Shown in pieces: positions 10,862 to 22,300 of a stretch of DNA of 37,067 nucleotides. How positions within the stretch are numbered: position 1 is the first letter of the stretch; each line of letters starts with the position of its first letter. A program made the translations under genes and the position numbers. The notes beneath the pieces are model-generated. The model was not told the origin of the DNA. It saw only the letters and a program-made list of their open reading frames with translations, and ran no database searches. The stretch comes from Phoronis australis (lineage: Eukaryota; Phoronida; Phoronidae): positions 812,694 through 849,760 of the forward strand of contig NMRA01000069.1 of assembly GCA_002633005.1 (NCBI GenBank), given 5' to 3'.

Positions 10862-11440
10862 AACAAGAGTAACGCGGGGCCTTGAAATGTGCCCATGAAT
10901 GCACCGCAAACAGCGTGCTTCTAGGGATGCTCATTTGTATAATAAAAATGGCCATTAGATGGAATCCATTCAAAAATGGGAAGGTGTCGTTGGCTCTCAA
11001 AATTAATTGCCATATTTTACGAAAATCTGTCAAATAACTCCAAAAACACAATGACAAACATAAAAACAAACTGCTATTAGGAGCCACAGCAGCAGTCAAA
11101 TCCAACCATCTGCAATCAAGTTAATAGGAAAACACCTGCAAAATTTCAAAAACATCTTGCAAGGGGGGAGGTCAGGACACACAGCCATAGTCATGCTCTT
11201 GTCAGTAAGAACACATCTGCTAATTTTCGTAATTATTGTCTGCGCAGTTTGGCAAATACAGAAGCAAACAACAAAAACAGAATAAAAACTTAGAATGAGA
11301 TGGACAACAAAAACAAACTTAAAAATAATAAAAACAGTCAATAAGAGGCATGCGCTGTGTCAACTCCATCTGAAATCTGGAAGATGCCATTGCTTATAGA
11401 AACATCTGGCAAATTTTGTAAAAATGTTTGGCTAGTACTG
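10862..11440. repeat. dispersed repeat with head and diverged tandem body, copy 2
   Basis: The head AACAAGAGTAACGCGGGGCC, ttgaaatgtgcccatgaatg, matches 36844 base for base over much of its length, and 6368 more weakly. The body contains units starting near 10950, 11071 and 11335 with the same motif order as the 6455-7840 array. The head abuts the broken Penelope-like remnant, as expected if it inserted there. Confidence 0.6.
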
Positions 11441-11761
11441 TAGATTTTCAATCAAAGATTGAGTATTAATAAAAGTTCTGTGGTTCAAAACAAAATTTAT
11501 ACCGAAGAACAAGATTTGTTACATAGTGGAACACCTATGATTTCTTTAAAAGAACTCAAAAAGTCGCACAGTATGAAATGACAATTTAATTTTTTGAAGT
11601 TTCCTAGTGAACATTTCTATCAAATGAAATTTCGTCATGTCCATGATACAGTAAATCTCATCAACTTAGTACACAATATGGCAGACATACGAAACTTTAT
11701 TTTCTAATCATTTTTCATAAAGAATATGTAGCAAGGTTTGCCATGTCAAGTTCAGGGGCAC

Positions 11762-11994
11762 GTTCCAAGAAACTGACTTATAAGTTCATTTTTACCTAAG
11801 GCTAAGATTTGCCTCAAATTCCAAACTTTGAAATTTCCACATCTGGAAAGACAGCCAAAGTTAAGAAAAAAATTCAAGAGCTTAAATCAAACTTAAGTTC
11901 TCTTCCTAAAAGCAGACTCCAGAAAAATTTAACTTTTATCTTAAACTGGAGTGAAATTCAAGATTTGTCTAAGCTAAGTCAGTTTTCTTGGGAC
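11762..11994. mobile_element. fold-back element (MITE-like), 233 bp
   Basis: The left end GTTCCAAGAAACTGACTTA and the reverse complement of the right end GTCCCAAGAAAACTGACTTA agree apart from one substitution and one inserted base. Pairing continues patchily inward to a centre near 11895 (aagagcttaa against ttaagttctctt), so almost the whole element folds back. No matching sequence is present at the corresponding point of the lectin B upstream region (about 5910), in keeping with a later insertion. No clear target-site duplication was seen. Confidence 0.6.
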
Positions 11995-12419
11995 AGGACT
12001 CTGTACCATAGCTACTGTAACAAATATTTTATAATTATTTGACTACTCCGCCGTAAATGTGGAAACCGACAAGACTAATATTGAGTCAAAATCAATAATA
12101 CTTTCAGGAACATGGAATGTAAGTTATCAACTGCAGTAAGCAAGTATCCCAATGATGCTGAATGAATGACTGATACCTACAATACACATCTTTTACCTAC
12201 AATGACACCGCAAACGGCTCTATAGTAGGTGTGGCTAAGCACTAAAATTTAACAAGACAATTATGCACGGAACAACACAGTTCACTACCTGCCTTTGCTT
12301 CAACAAACTTGATTTGATTCTCATTTAAAAATGATGATGTTGACTTCATGCACAGCAAACTTGCAACAATTTAAGATACAATAGTGCTGACAGCTGATAT
12401 TTTATCATCAGAAATGCTC

Positions 12420-13010
12420 TCATACAAAATGGCCACTAGGAGGCACTGCAGAAGTTGAATCCATCCAAAAATCACACGGTGCCAGCACAAACTCGTCATA
12501 TACCTCTGTGTCAAGTTTCAGCTAAATCAATCAATTGGTTCTAAGATATTGTCTCGAAATGCTCTTCCCCTAAACAAGATTTGAAAAGTGCCTTGTCAAG
12601 AGCAAATTGGCCACCAGAAGTTACTGCAGAGGTCAAATCCTCTGAAAATTTCACGCTGTTTGTCCATTCACATCACAAACTCTACGTCAACTTCCATTGA
12701 AATCCTTCAATCAGTTCTCTACTTATCATCCGGAAAAACTCTCACACAAAATGACCACTAGGAGGCCCTGCAGTAGTTGAATCCGTCCGAAAATCAAATG
12801 ATGCCAGCGCATTGACATCACATATCTGTGCGTCAAAATTCATAGAAATTCATCAATCCTTTCTCTAGATATCATCCGGAAATGCTTTTCACACCCAAAC
12901 AACACTTAAGAAGGTCCTGGTTGAGAACAAAATGGTCACTAGGAGGGGCTGCAGTGGACAAATGGTGCCAGCGCAAACTCATCACATATGTCTGTGTCCA
13001 CATACATAAG
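12420..13010. repeat. diverged tandem array upstream of lectin C
   Basis: The anchor aatggccactaggaggcactg and its variants start at about 12427, 12609, 12753 and 12933, each followed by a catccaaaaatca-like segment, and then by tctgtgtcaag and aaatcatcaatc-type segments. It is the same family as 6455-7840, with longer units (about 140-185 bp). Confidence 0.65.
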
Positions 13011-13336
13011 TGTGGGCACATTAAAAGGGAATTTTAGCCAACACTTGTCCAAAATTGGTGAGAATATTTAACTTCCTCCATCATGGCTGTGATCCATATA
13101 CGAGGGTAAGTTATCGTTTGGAGATTAGATATTGAATTTGAGAGTGATTTTGACTAGGCTTGTACTGATCCATGTGTCACCACATAAAGTTTTGAAGTCA
13201 TAACTAACTGCCAAGTTATATGTAATATATATGAGTGTGTTACTTATTGTCCCAGAGCAAAAATACTGATAACCCAAATTCTAAATGAATGACATACTTG
13301 TAAATGAAAAACAAATCTTTTCACAGTCTCTAAAAG

Positions 13337-13357
13337 AGATAAGACATCCTATATATT
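13337..13357 (+). promoter_or_regulatory. lectin C core promoter: GATA site plus TATA-like box
   Basis: AGATAAG at 13337-13343 is followed by tatatatt at 13350-13357, about 70 bp before the start codon. The next shared word, actgccagg, is also found before lectin B. The arrangement is conserved while nearby sequence has drifted. Confidence 0.5.
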
Positions 13358-13427
13358 ACAACACTGCCAGGATATTTTTCAGCAGATACAACACGAAGTC
13401 TGTCGTGTTAGCAACGATATCAACACT

Positions 13428-13938
13428 ATGTTTTTCACTATAGTTCTACAGGGCCTTCTCTTTACTGCAGTTGACGCCATGTCACTCAGACACGGAAGGC
13501 AAGTGTCCACAGATCCCCTAATCAACATGTTCAGACAACAAGAGCAGGCCATGCAACAACTCAGCAGTTTGGTTGCCAATGTCTCCAATATGCTGGTCGA
13601 GCGCATTGAAAAAGAACACGACCAAACACAGCGTACACTAGAACGAATGGAGACGAGATTGTACTCTATTTGCCCAACCACTCACTATATTGCAGTAGGG
13701 CAATCTTGTTATAAGTTATACACTGAGGGCAGCGACTGGTTTGAGGCACGAAAAAGATGCCAAGCTGACGGGGCCCAATTAGTTGCCATAGAAACCGCAG
13801 AAGAGCAGGAAGTAGTTGTCCAATTAATAATGGGATATCCAAGCAGGCCTGTGTGGACAGGTGGAAATGACCTGGACACTGAAGGACATTTTGTGTGGAA
13901 CGCTACAGGGTCTGACCTTCACTACACCAACTGGATGG
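13428..13938 (+). CDS. lectin C exon 1
   Basis: It begins at the signal-peptide ATG and ends after TNWM plus one base, at the donor G|gtgagtt, the same position and phase as lectin B. Confidence 0.9.
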
Positions 13939-16721
13939 GTGAGTTAACCTAATGTTTGATGTAGTTTGAAAACGGACATGAAACTCTAGTGGAAAATGAC
14001 ACTTGGTGAAATTGGTGATGAAGAACAATGATGATATTGGTGGCTATACTGAGTCGGCTGCTATTTTTAGGCTAGATCACCAATTGCGTAATAGGTTGTC
14101 ACGCTGATACCACGCTGTGTGCCGATGGATACTCGCACAGGGTCAAATAAATTTTTTAGTGTGTCACTGTTACATGAGTTTACATTGGTTGTGGAACAAC
14201 ACTAACTACAAGATTGAAGGCGAGCGGTGATATCGAGCATTTGATTATGGACAATACAACCAGATTTGAATAACAAGACGGGAAAGTTTTCATCACATCT
14301 GATGTTTTAACTCCTGATGGTAACTAGTTTCGTTAGATTGACGGTCTCCTGGTCAATAAAACGCCATAGTCATTTTGAAAACAGCTATTTTTGTCTGCAT
14401 CGGCATTTCTTTTCTGTTTGTGTTAAGCGTTTTTAAAGTTCTGTAGGGCTCCCCTATCACATGCCCATGATGGGATATGAAAGAAAAAAAATCACACATG
14501 AGCACTTTTACTGTTGATGTTTAACAGCACAGCATTTGACCATTTTAGGTTGACAGATGACGCTCAATTTGTTGATTGAAACCATACAAATGATGGCGCC
14601 AAATATAAATCAGTCTGGCTTGACCAATAGCCTCCAGCCAGTGTTCTGCATTTTCCAGTCACCATGCAGTTCCGTCATGTTGATAAAATGTGAAATACTT
14701 CAATTGAGACCCAAAATGCACTGATCATAAATAACGCCCAGCATGAGAACGTTTTATTGAAAATTCATGGCAGTGCTGCACAACTGTGAAGTTAGGTTTT
14801 CAGCATGTTAACAAAACTGCAGTAACTGTATGTAGAAAAAAAGTTGTATTTTCGCGTTCTGACAGGAATAGGGAGAATATATTGTGTTTCAAAAAATCCA
14901 CTCTTGAGGACAATTTTAAAAGTTAACGATTTCGGTTATACAGTTAGTGCCAACATTGTGCATGTGGACAAAAAGCATACTTGCGTAAAGACTTTAAAGT
15001 GTGCGTTTTCAAAAGTTTCCATAGTCATGTATCCAGGGCCCTACCATAAATCAAATGTGACGAACTACAATCATGACTTCAAATTTAGAAAAAAGTTCAA
15101 GTTATGCTACTTGCAGTGTAGTTTTTAATGCACCAACTATTGTAATATCAGGTGAATTAATGTAACCATCTGTGCACAATACAAGAGATCTTTTGTGTAC
15201 AACAGGGTTAAACACATGTATTTATCTCTTAACAATTCTTCACCTTGCATTAAGAACAAAAATTTTGGGGCATGGTATTTCAAGTACTTAATATTTTCAA
15301 GGAAAAAAACGCAAATCAAAATGCTAAGGCACGCAACAACAATAGCCAAAATTCTGCTCTAGTCAGAAATAATCACGCAATAGATGCTTATAATGACATG
15401 TAATTATAACTTTGTTTGCCCTGAATATGTACATTCAATCCACATGAAATTTGCTACATACAGACACTGAATAACTGGCATACGATCGTAGAAAGGGTAA
15501 CAAGTCACCATTCCGAAAGACCACTACTCTGAAAAACATAACTATTTGTCTTTTTTATTTTTTTACTCAACCATCATAACTTTTCTCCCACTATCACAAA
15601 TGGATAGTTACTTTGTTTCAAAATACCCACACAAAAAATAAAAATTGGATAATAAAAGTCCAGCGACTTGTTTCTGGTGTTTCTACTCTTATAAAAAGAA
15701 ACACAGGCGTTCATTTTTGGAGTGTGATTTCTTCGGAGAACGTGTGAGACTTCCAAGTAGTGTTCTTTCCGAGTAGTGGGCCTATGGAGTTGTAGGCTGT
15801 AATTCCTGCCAAGTTATCACTTAGAATGTGCCTATATTTTGCGAACTAGTTTTGCCTGTTATTCAATGGAGTGGAAAATTGGTACTCAAAATGCGGGCAC
15901 AGTTTATCTAATTATTCACCAAGGCCTTGGGTTTAATGCTTTATTGTTTGTAGTTGCTTGGTATAGATGGCTTAGTGTGGTAATACATATGCCTTTTTAA
16001 TATACAATTTAGCAACATTGTATCCCCGTGCCTGTAATATAGGAATTGCCATGAAAATCAAGCATTTGTATATTAATTTTTTTAATTCTAATTACTAGGT
16101 GTGCTGCGACTTTACAGTTAGTAATAATACTTTTGAAGTTGTTAAAAAATCTCAAGTTGTAAGATGCTCGAAAAACCACTGACGTCACTGGGTCGTGTAC
16201 CCAACTTCCTCACAGGATAATGCGACACATTTCAGCGATGCGAGATCTACTGTATTCAAGGTGATGTGGATATAGACCGATTAAACACAAACTATCTGGT
16301 GGCATTAAGGAGTTTTGGAAATACAGCAACGGTCGTCACATGGAGGGAGATGGCAGCACAATGCGCCCCCCCACACACACACCCACACATATATAATATG
16401 AGGATCCTCAATGTTCCAATCGCCAGAATCAAGAAAACCCAATTAGGGTTTAAATTTTGGTATCCTAAACTTCAGAGACTGTCCAAATTGAAGAATATTC
16501 AATTGTGTTTAACAGTTAAATTATTTTTTACGGCAGGCAGCTTTATACAGCAATATCTCTGTTTCGTTTCAGGCGGACAACCCAATAATTATGGGGGCAG
16601 CCAACATTGTGTTGAGATTGCGCCAACCACACAAAACAGGAAATGGAATGATGAATCATGTAATAGTCACAGACGTTTTACATTGTGTGAAGCCTACAGA
16701 CCAGACCAAAACCGTGGGTAA
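13428..16721 (+). CDS. secreted C-type lectin C, complete (two exons)
   Basis: Exons 13428-13938 and 16573-16721 encode about 219 residues. The plan is the same as lectin B: signal peptide (MFFTIVLQGLLFTAVDA), then a stalk with FRQQEQAMQQLSSLVANVS that is nearly identical to B. The stalk is about five residues longer (an EKEHDQTQRTLERM stretch). The long-form lectin domain follows, with cysteines in SIC, QSCYKL, KRCQADGAQL, HCVEI, ESC and TLCE. Calcium motifs are QPN and WND. The basic RHRR site of lectin B is RHGR here. The stalk is better conserved between B and C than parts of the domain, suggesting shared oligomerisation with divergent binding surfaces (inference). The ligand is unknown. 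Confidence 0.92.
13939..16572 (+). other. lectin C intron (2.6 kb) with extra DNA
   Basis: The first roughly 100 bp (to about 14040) and the last roughly 180 bp (from about 16390) resemble the introns of lectins A and B. The roughly 2.3 kb between has no counterpart in lectin B, whose whole intron is 878 bp. This middle part is AT-rich, with no open frame I recognise. A C/CA-rich run lies at 16365-16390. Confidence 0.7.
16365..16390. repeat. C/CA-rich simple repeat
   Basis: A run of cccccccc followed by alternating ca units near the right edge of the insertion in the lectin C intron. Confidence 0.85.
16573..16721 (+). CDS. lectin C exon 2
   Basis: It enters with two bases completing a Gly codon, then GQPNNYGGSQHCVEI, RKWNDESC and FTLCEAYRPDQNRG, then TAA. 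The acceptor is tttcgtttcag. Confidence 0.9.
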
Positions 16722-18167
16722 CGGGAAAAGAAATCATTGTGAAATCAAAAACGGTTACTGCTCTACAATTCTGCACATTCTAGTGTTTAGCACACCCAAA
16801 ATTATCTTTCTGTCAATTCGAGCACAATGAAACAGGTGGCATTTTTATCCCATACGTGTTGAATCTGTCGACTGCACTACGGCAATGTAATAATGTTTTT
16901 TGTATTCACCTCCCCCACTACTTCAACAGTGACATCTGACATGGAAAGTTCAAAAGGTAGGTCAATGTCGACTCAACGTCGTTAGCTGGTTCAATCATCA
17001 AACTTTCCAAAAATAGTTTAAAGTAATACAATTCCAGCAGTGTAAATAACACTCAACATGCAATCAGGTTTCAATCGTAACATTTGGAAAAAGGACTGTT
17101 AATTATATGACAGTTCTGTCTCAGTTTTCAATTGCTAAATAATTGCAACTCAGGCGCCGATTCCTCAGTAACTACAACATCAAATATTGTTGCTATTTAA
17201 CTATTTTCAGGAAATATTACAAATTCAATGTATGGTTACCTTTGCTTTCATCTTTGTTATCTCTTTTCAAGTAATAAATCGTTACATTTGAAACTGTTTC
17301 TTTTACTAGAGAAAACTTGCAACCTAACGCGCAAGTACATTCATACAGGATGTGATCCGCCACTTGAAGGCTCTGAGTGGAGTATTTCAAAAATCTGCCG
17401 TAAAAATGAAAGAAACCTAGGAATTCGAAGTGTATGGGATAAATACAAAACATACATCGATTGGCATACATGAAGTAATATCCCACGAGACATTATTCCA
17501 AGTAGCGACTGAGACCTTCACGGAATAATGTCGCTCTTGGTACGTTTTGTGTATTTATATTAAATTCATTTAAAATTATGGCTATAATGTGCCATAGTTT
17601 ATATGGACAACTTCTACACCCACAGAACCTGAGGAAAAAGTGCAATACTGGAGAAGCCAAATACCACTGAATTTTTACTCTATACACTTCATACATTGGC
17701 CTCAAGACATTTCCAGCAATTCTCAACTCTTATGAAAAATAAATAAGTTAATAATTTTGTGTAAATGTGTAGAGCAGTTATCACGTTGTTAAACCAACGA
17801 TGTCGAAAGTATTGCAGTCTTTTCACAACCTATCTATTACAATATGTGGACATATTTCAGTCATTCAAGTTGACGTCAAGTAAAGGTGAATATATATCAG
17901 GAAATAGGCGTACATGCCTGTGTGACCATTTCAACAGCAGAAAATTTCTAAAATATTACACAAGTGAAATTTGGACTGATGCATCATAAACTGGTAGACG
18001 TTGACATGTTTATAAATATGTCACTTTGCTATACTAAAAACAGGTTTATCACTGGCACCTTTTCATTCATTTATTAGGAAAGTATTTGACAAGTTCTTAA
18101 AAAGTATTATAAATTGTAAACAATTATTTTCAGGAAAACTTGTATGCAATTTGTAATGAGAATGGAC

Positions 18168-18240
18168 TGCTTTCTCACATCTCACTTGACTGGTGATCAT
18201 GGATTGTGTGTGTGTGTGAGAGAAAGGTGGATTTTTGACC
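18168..18240. repeat. dispersed repeat, copy 2
   Basis: Nearly the same as 3789-3855 (gctttctcacatctcacttg, then gactggtgatcatgg), with an added (TG)n run. Confidence 0.6.
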
Positions 18241-18395
18241 TAAAGGAAACTATCACTCTGTAGCCATACTAAAGGATAGGGCAAAAGTTTATTAAATATC
18301 CGGAAGGAGTCTGATGTTGAAATTCTCATATTTAAGGTTCTATCAAAGAGGTAAAATCCCTACAGAAGCCAACTTCAAAACAGAAGGCACAAAAT

Positions 18396-18581
18396 TGTAC
18401 AATTTCCATCACTTTGACTAAATGCTTGTACAATTTCCATCACTTTGACTAAATGCTTGTACAATTTCCATCACTTTGACTAAATGCTTGTACAATTTCC
18501 ATCACTTTGACTAAATGCTTGTACAATTTCCATCACTTTGACTAAATGCTTGTACAATTTCCATCACTTTGACTAAATGCT
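18396..18581. repeat. 31-bp minisatellite, six copies
   Basis: Copies start at 18396, 18427, 18458, 18489, 18520 and 18551, each beginning tgtacaatttccatcacttt, and they are essentially identical. Recent amplification. Confidence 0.95.
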
Positions 18582-19259
18582 TCACTTCCTCTCATCACGC
18601 TCACTCAATTCCAAAATATTTACAATTTTGTTAGGAATTATCTACGATGGTGCATTCTTCAACCAGAAACTGCTCTAGCTGACATGACCTGAGCGCTCGA
18701 CCTGCAGGTCGTCGATGCGACCTTGGATTGTCCTTGGCAACATGGGAAAATCTCAAGTCGCCACAAAGTCACCACTGCGAGTATCAAAGTTGGACAATAT
18801 TTCCCTCTAAATTTGTTTCAAAGTTTGTGTGGACTTCCAAATTAGTTATCAACAGTATTCCTAGATTCATTACATTTGATTCACAATTGTCCCGTTTATT
18901 TTGTGAAATCAGTCATTTCCATCACAGCAGTCAGCACACATCAAACATGCACTAAAATTACAACAGGAAGTAAACAGACGGAAGTCATAATTGCTTGGCA
19001 AAAACAGGGTAAGATTGGTGAAATATACGCCACCAGTGTATATGATTATCTGTACTCTATGTTAATTTGTTGGCCGGAGGAATTGAGTTACGAGAATAAA
19101 TGCACATTGACGGGGAACAAATTGGAGAGGTACGTGTAAGATACTGAGAATGGGGCACGTTACGATCTTTTTTTAGTCGACGATTTTTACGCTGGACCAG
19201 CACCCTGGGATGCCAGTTTGCGGCTTCGCATTATGCTTAATGTCAAGTGCTGAACCTAC

Positions 19260-19376
19260 CCCACAGTTCTACCAGCCTTTTTAGTATAGAGAAGCAGCTC
19301 TTCTGCGCCACCGGGTCGGGCAACTCCACTGCACCGTGGATGACCGTCTGGAGGACCTGTTGAAAGTGCTGGCTTT
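19260..19376 (-). CDS. XPOT: XPOT exon 17 (last one found)
   Basis: The split Glu codon is completed by the first two bases, then SQHFQQVLQTVIHGAVELPD and so on to LVELW plus one base. The acceptor is tgtctttcag and the donor is gtaggtt. The chosen acceptor keeps the length of the human NQ...VL spacing. The next exon should code for about 100 more residues but was not found. Confidence 0.85.
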
Positions 19377-22300
19377 CTGAAAGACAGTGAAGACACAGAC
19401 CGTGATTTTCTGGGACATATGTAAAACATAAACCACATTTCACTCACAGGCTCTCTGAAACACAGTGAAGAAACAGCACATGCAGTTCTAGGACACATGT
19501 CAAACATGAATCATGCTTCACTCTCTGGTAGACTGAAACCCAAAGCAGTCTTGAATATTTTTTCCAGGACATACCACGCCAAACATATTACTATAAAGAG
19601 CTTAAAACCACCATTTACCTTGTTTCAACAAGTGACTACATTGTCAGCATCATTAAACAATTCTTTATAGCACTCATATCACAACAACAAAATGCAATAT
19701 CCCAAAAACGAGAGAATAGAAGAAAAGGGCCTATAATTGGAAGTTTCTTATCTTCACGAACATGAGCGTGACGCCTGAACAAACCCAGCACCAGCGTGTC
19801 TCCGATGTCCCAGGGGAAAAGCAAAAACAGTCACAGCATGCTCAAATACTGAGCTGTTACAACCACCATAAACACAACTGCTCACCATTCTTCATTATAC
19901 CCAGGGCTGCCAACCCATTAAGGACATACTATGTTCTGTATACTGCAAATGAAAACTTGTATCATTTCCAACATTTTTCGAGAGTTTAAATTGCAACCAC
20001 AAGATGGATTGATACACACCAAAATGATTTTCATATCGTGTCTAACTAAAAATGCAACGTATGTAAAAACTCAGCTCGTCACATTGATATTTTTCAGCTT
20101 TTCTTGTCGGCATTTCTTACCACACTACTACAGCCCCACCAACATTGATATTTCGTTGTAATTCCTTTGTGTAAGCTTTCTTCTGATTTTACGAAGAAAA
20201 ATAAATGCTCAAACTCCGTAACAGTTGTGATTTTCCTGGCCCTAAAAGTATGCAGAATAAAGATAAATCCACAATAGGTGGCAGCCCTGTATACAATAAA
20301 TCACTGGAAAACGAGCAGCAATATCTGAAAAGGGAGGATAGATAGCCAATGTGTTATTGGATGTCCCAGTTTTATGTAGAACTTATCGACCCGTAAATGC
20401 TCATAACTCGAGATCAGCTAATAGCAGAAAGTGTTTGGAGATGTTTTAATTTGACAGTTGATCGACTGCTGTGGATGTTTTGGTGATAGCATAAAATTGG
20501 TGATTTTCAGTAGTTTTATTAGCTATTGCAGTTCCTAATACTTGCTTGCCTGTATCACGACAATAAGAATAATAATGACAGCGTTGTTACCTTGGTTACT
20601 GACTACTTCCTCCACCTTGTGGTGAACAATAGTGGAGAGGAAGACAAAATAGCTGCGTTGTAACATCTGCTTCTCACAGAGGGCGTCCTGGTCCAGTGCA
20701 TCCGTGGGCGACGACAGCGCCTGGAAGATGGTGGTTACCAGGGGGAGGAAGGTTTCTTGAAGGAACGGCACCAGGCTCTTCTGTGAAATGGACAAAGAGC
20801 AGAATTTTTAAGATTAGTGTGAACCAAAGCCATGTTAAAGAAGGTGAAACACAAACATCAAACTAACTGAAATATTATAGGATTTTGGTATTCTAGTAAA
20901 AACGAACAAAAAAAATTAATTATCAACTGTTTAGCAGTCGGGTAGTAAAAAATCTCACAAATTTCTGACAAAAAATATTTGCCAAAATTGGTTGTTTTCC
21001 GTTTTAAAGATCTGCTAATGATGTTGCATATGTTGCCTTGTGTCAACTTTCATATAGAACTTGTGTAACGCACCGGTCTTAAATCAGAGAGATTTCACTG
21101 TATATGCGAAAACAGTTATTTTATTAACGTTATCCATAATGAAAATACAGTGGAAGCAAGGACAACTATTAGCAAGATCTCCACTACTGTTCTTACTAAT
21201 GCTGTCACTAATATAGATGACAGCAATGAAATTCTAACTAATACAGACTACCATGACCGCTGACTACTCAGGCTGCCAAATGCTCTCGACCAACAACTGA
21301 CTATTGACAACTAATAAGACTAGTGACTAACTATTAAGTACTCTAGATTGCTGCTGCTTCTGCTGCTGCAACTCCACTACTGCTAACTACATGTTACTAC
21401 TAAAGAGCTACTAGTCTAACTACATGTTACTACTAAAGAGCTACTAGTCTAACTACATGTTACTACTAAAGAGCTACTAGTCTAACTAAATTGCCTACAT
21501 TTACCAACTGACCATACTACTGCCGACTACTGGTAACTAAATTACTACTAATGGTACTAACAACAATACTAAGCCTTACTAATTCCCTAAACCTATCCAG
21601 TGACTACAACTGAATACTGCCTGCAATTACTGAATTAAATATTACTACTAGCACTACTAACAACTAACCTATGGCTAAATCACCCACCTTAAACTTCTGT
21701 ATCAGCTGATTCATGAGCGGGATGAAGTCATGTAGCTCACGTGCGTCGGGCGACTTCAGCAGCTGTTGCATTGCAGCAGGCACAAACGGCAGTACCTCCG
21801 CCTCCAGACACACAACCATGCGGTGCAGGAACTGGCGTACACCGGCGTGAATTGCAGGCCGGTGATAAGGCGTTGCCAATGCCCTGATGAACACGTCCAT
21901 AGTCTGCGTAAAGACTGGCACGCAGCCGCACTGTTTCATGGTCTGCTGATTCGTAAAGCCCTTGCTAGTACGACTAAGAGAGAGAACAAAAACGAATGCA
22001 TGGTTTGTAAAAAATTGACAAAGAAATTCAAGGACTTTATAGGCTAGTTTAAGACTTCTTTAATGAAAATCCAAGACTGTGCAAAACCCCAACCATCCTT
22101 TCACAACTAAGAAAATTTTCAAAAAGATGGAATCAAGTCAGCAAACATGAATTTTGAATTACTTTTAAAGCATTAAATAAAAATCATGAATTTCTAGACT
22201 TTTAGAATCATCATCAGATTTGTAAGAGTTATATGACCCTCGATAGTATTTAACCTCCATGAAATTTCTGCGTACATAACATCCATCTTGCTGACAAATT

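Larger units (their letters stand above)
16722..19259. other. interval between lectin C and the last visible XPOT exon
   Basis: I find no exon resembling the missing C-terminal part of exportin-T on the minus strand here, and no plus-strand gene I recognise. Candidate AATAAA signals for lectin C lie near 17736. Repeats are listed separately. A perfect 14-bp palindrome (CGACCTGCAGGTCG) is at 18698-18711. Confidence 0.55.

Noticed and set aside
16266-16721. Continuous 151-codon frame ending with lectin C exon 2
   Set aside because: The part before 16573 is intron; the acceptor tttcag and homology with lectins A and B start the exon at 16573.
17290-17473. Plus-strand frame reading KTCNLTRKYIHTGCDPPLEG and on to a stop
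   Set aside because: It has an acceptor-like start and two cysteines, but no family match that I recognise and no partner exon; not enough to call a gene.
18698-18711. Perfect palindrome CGACCTGCAGGTCG, resembling a cloning linker
   Set aside because: Only 14 bp; flanks do not continue as vector, so it is most likely chance.
19150-19230. Possible next XPOT exon after a cag at about 19205-19210
   Set aside because: In the required phase it reaches a stop after ten codons and does not resemble the exportin-T sequence.
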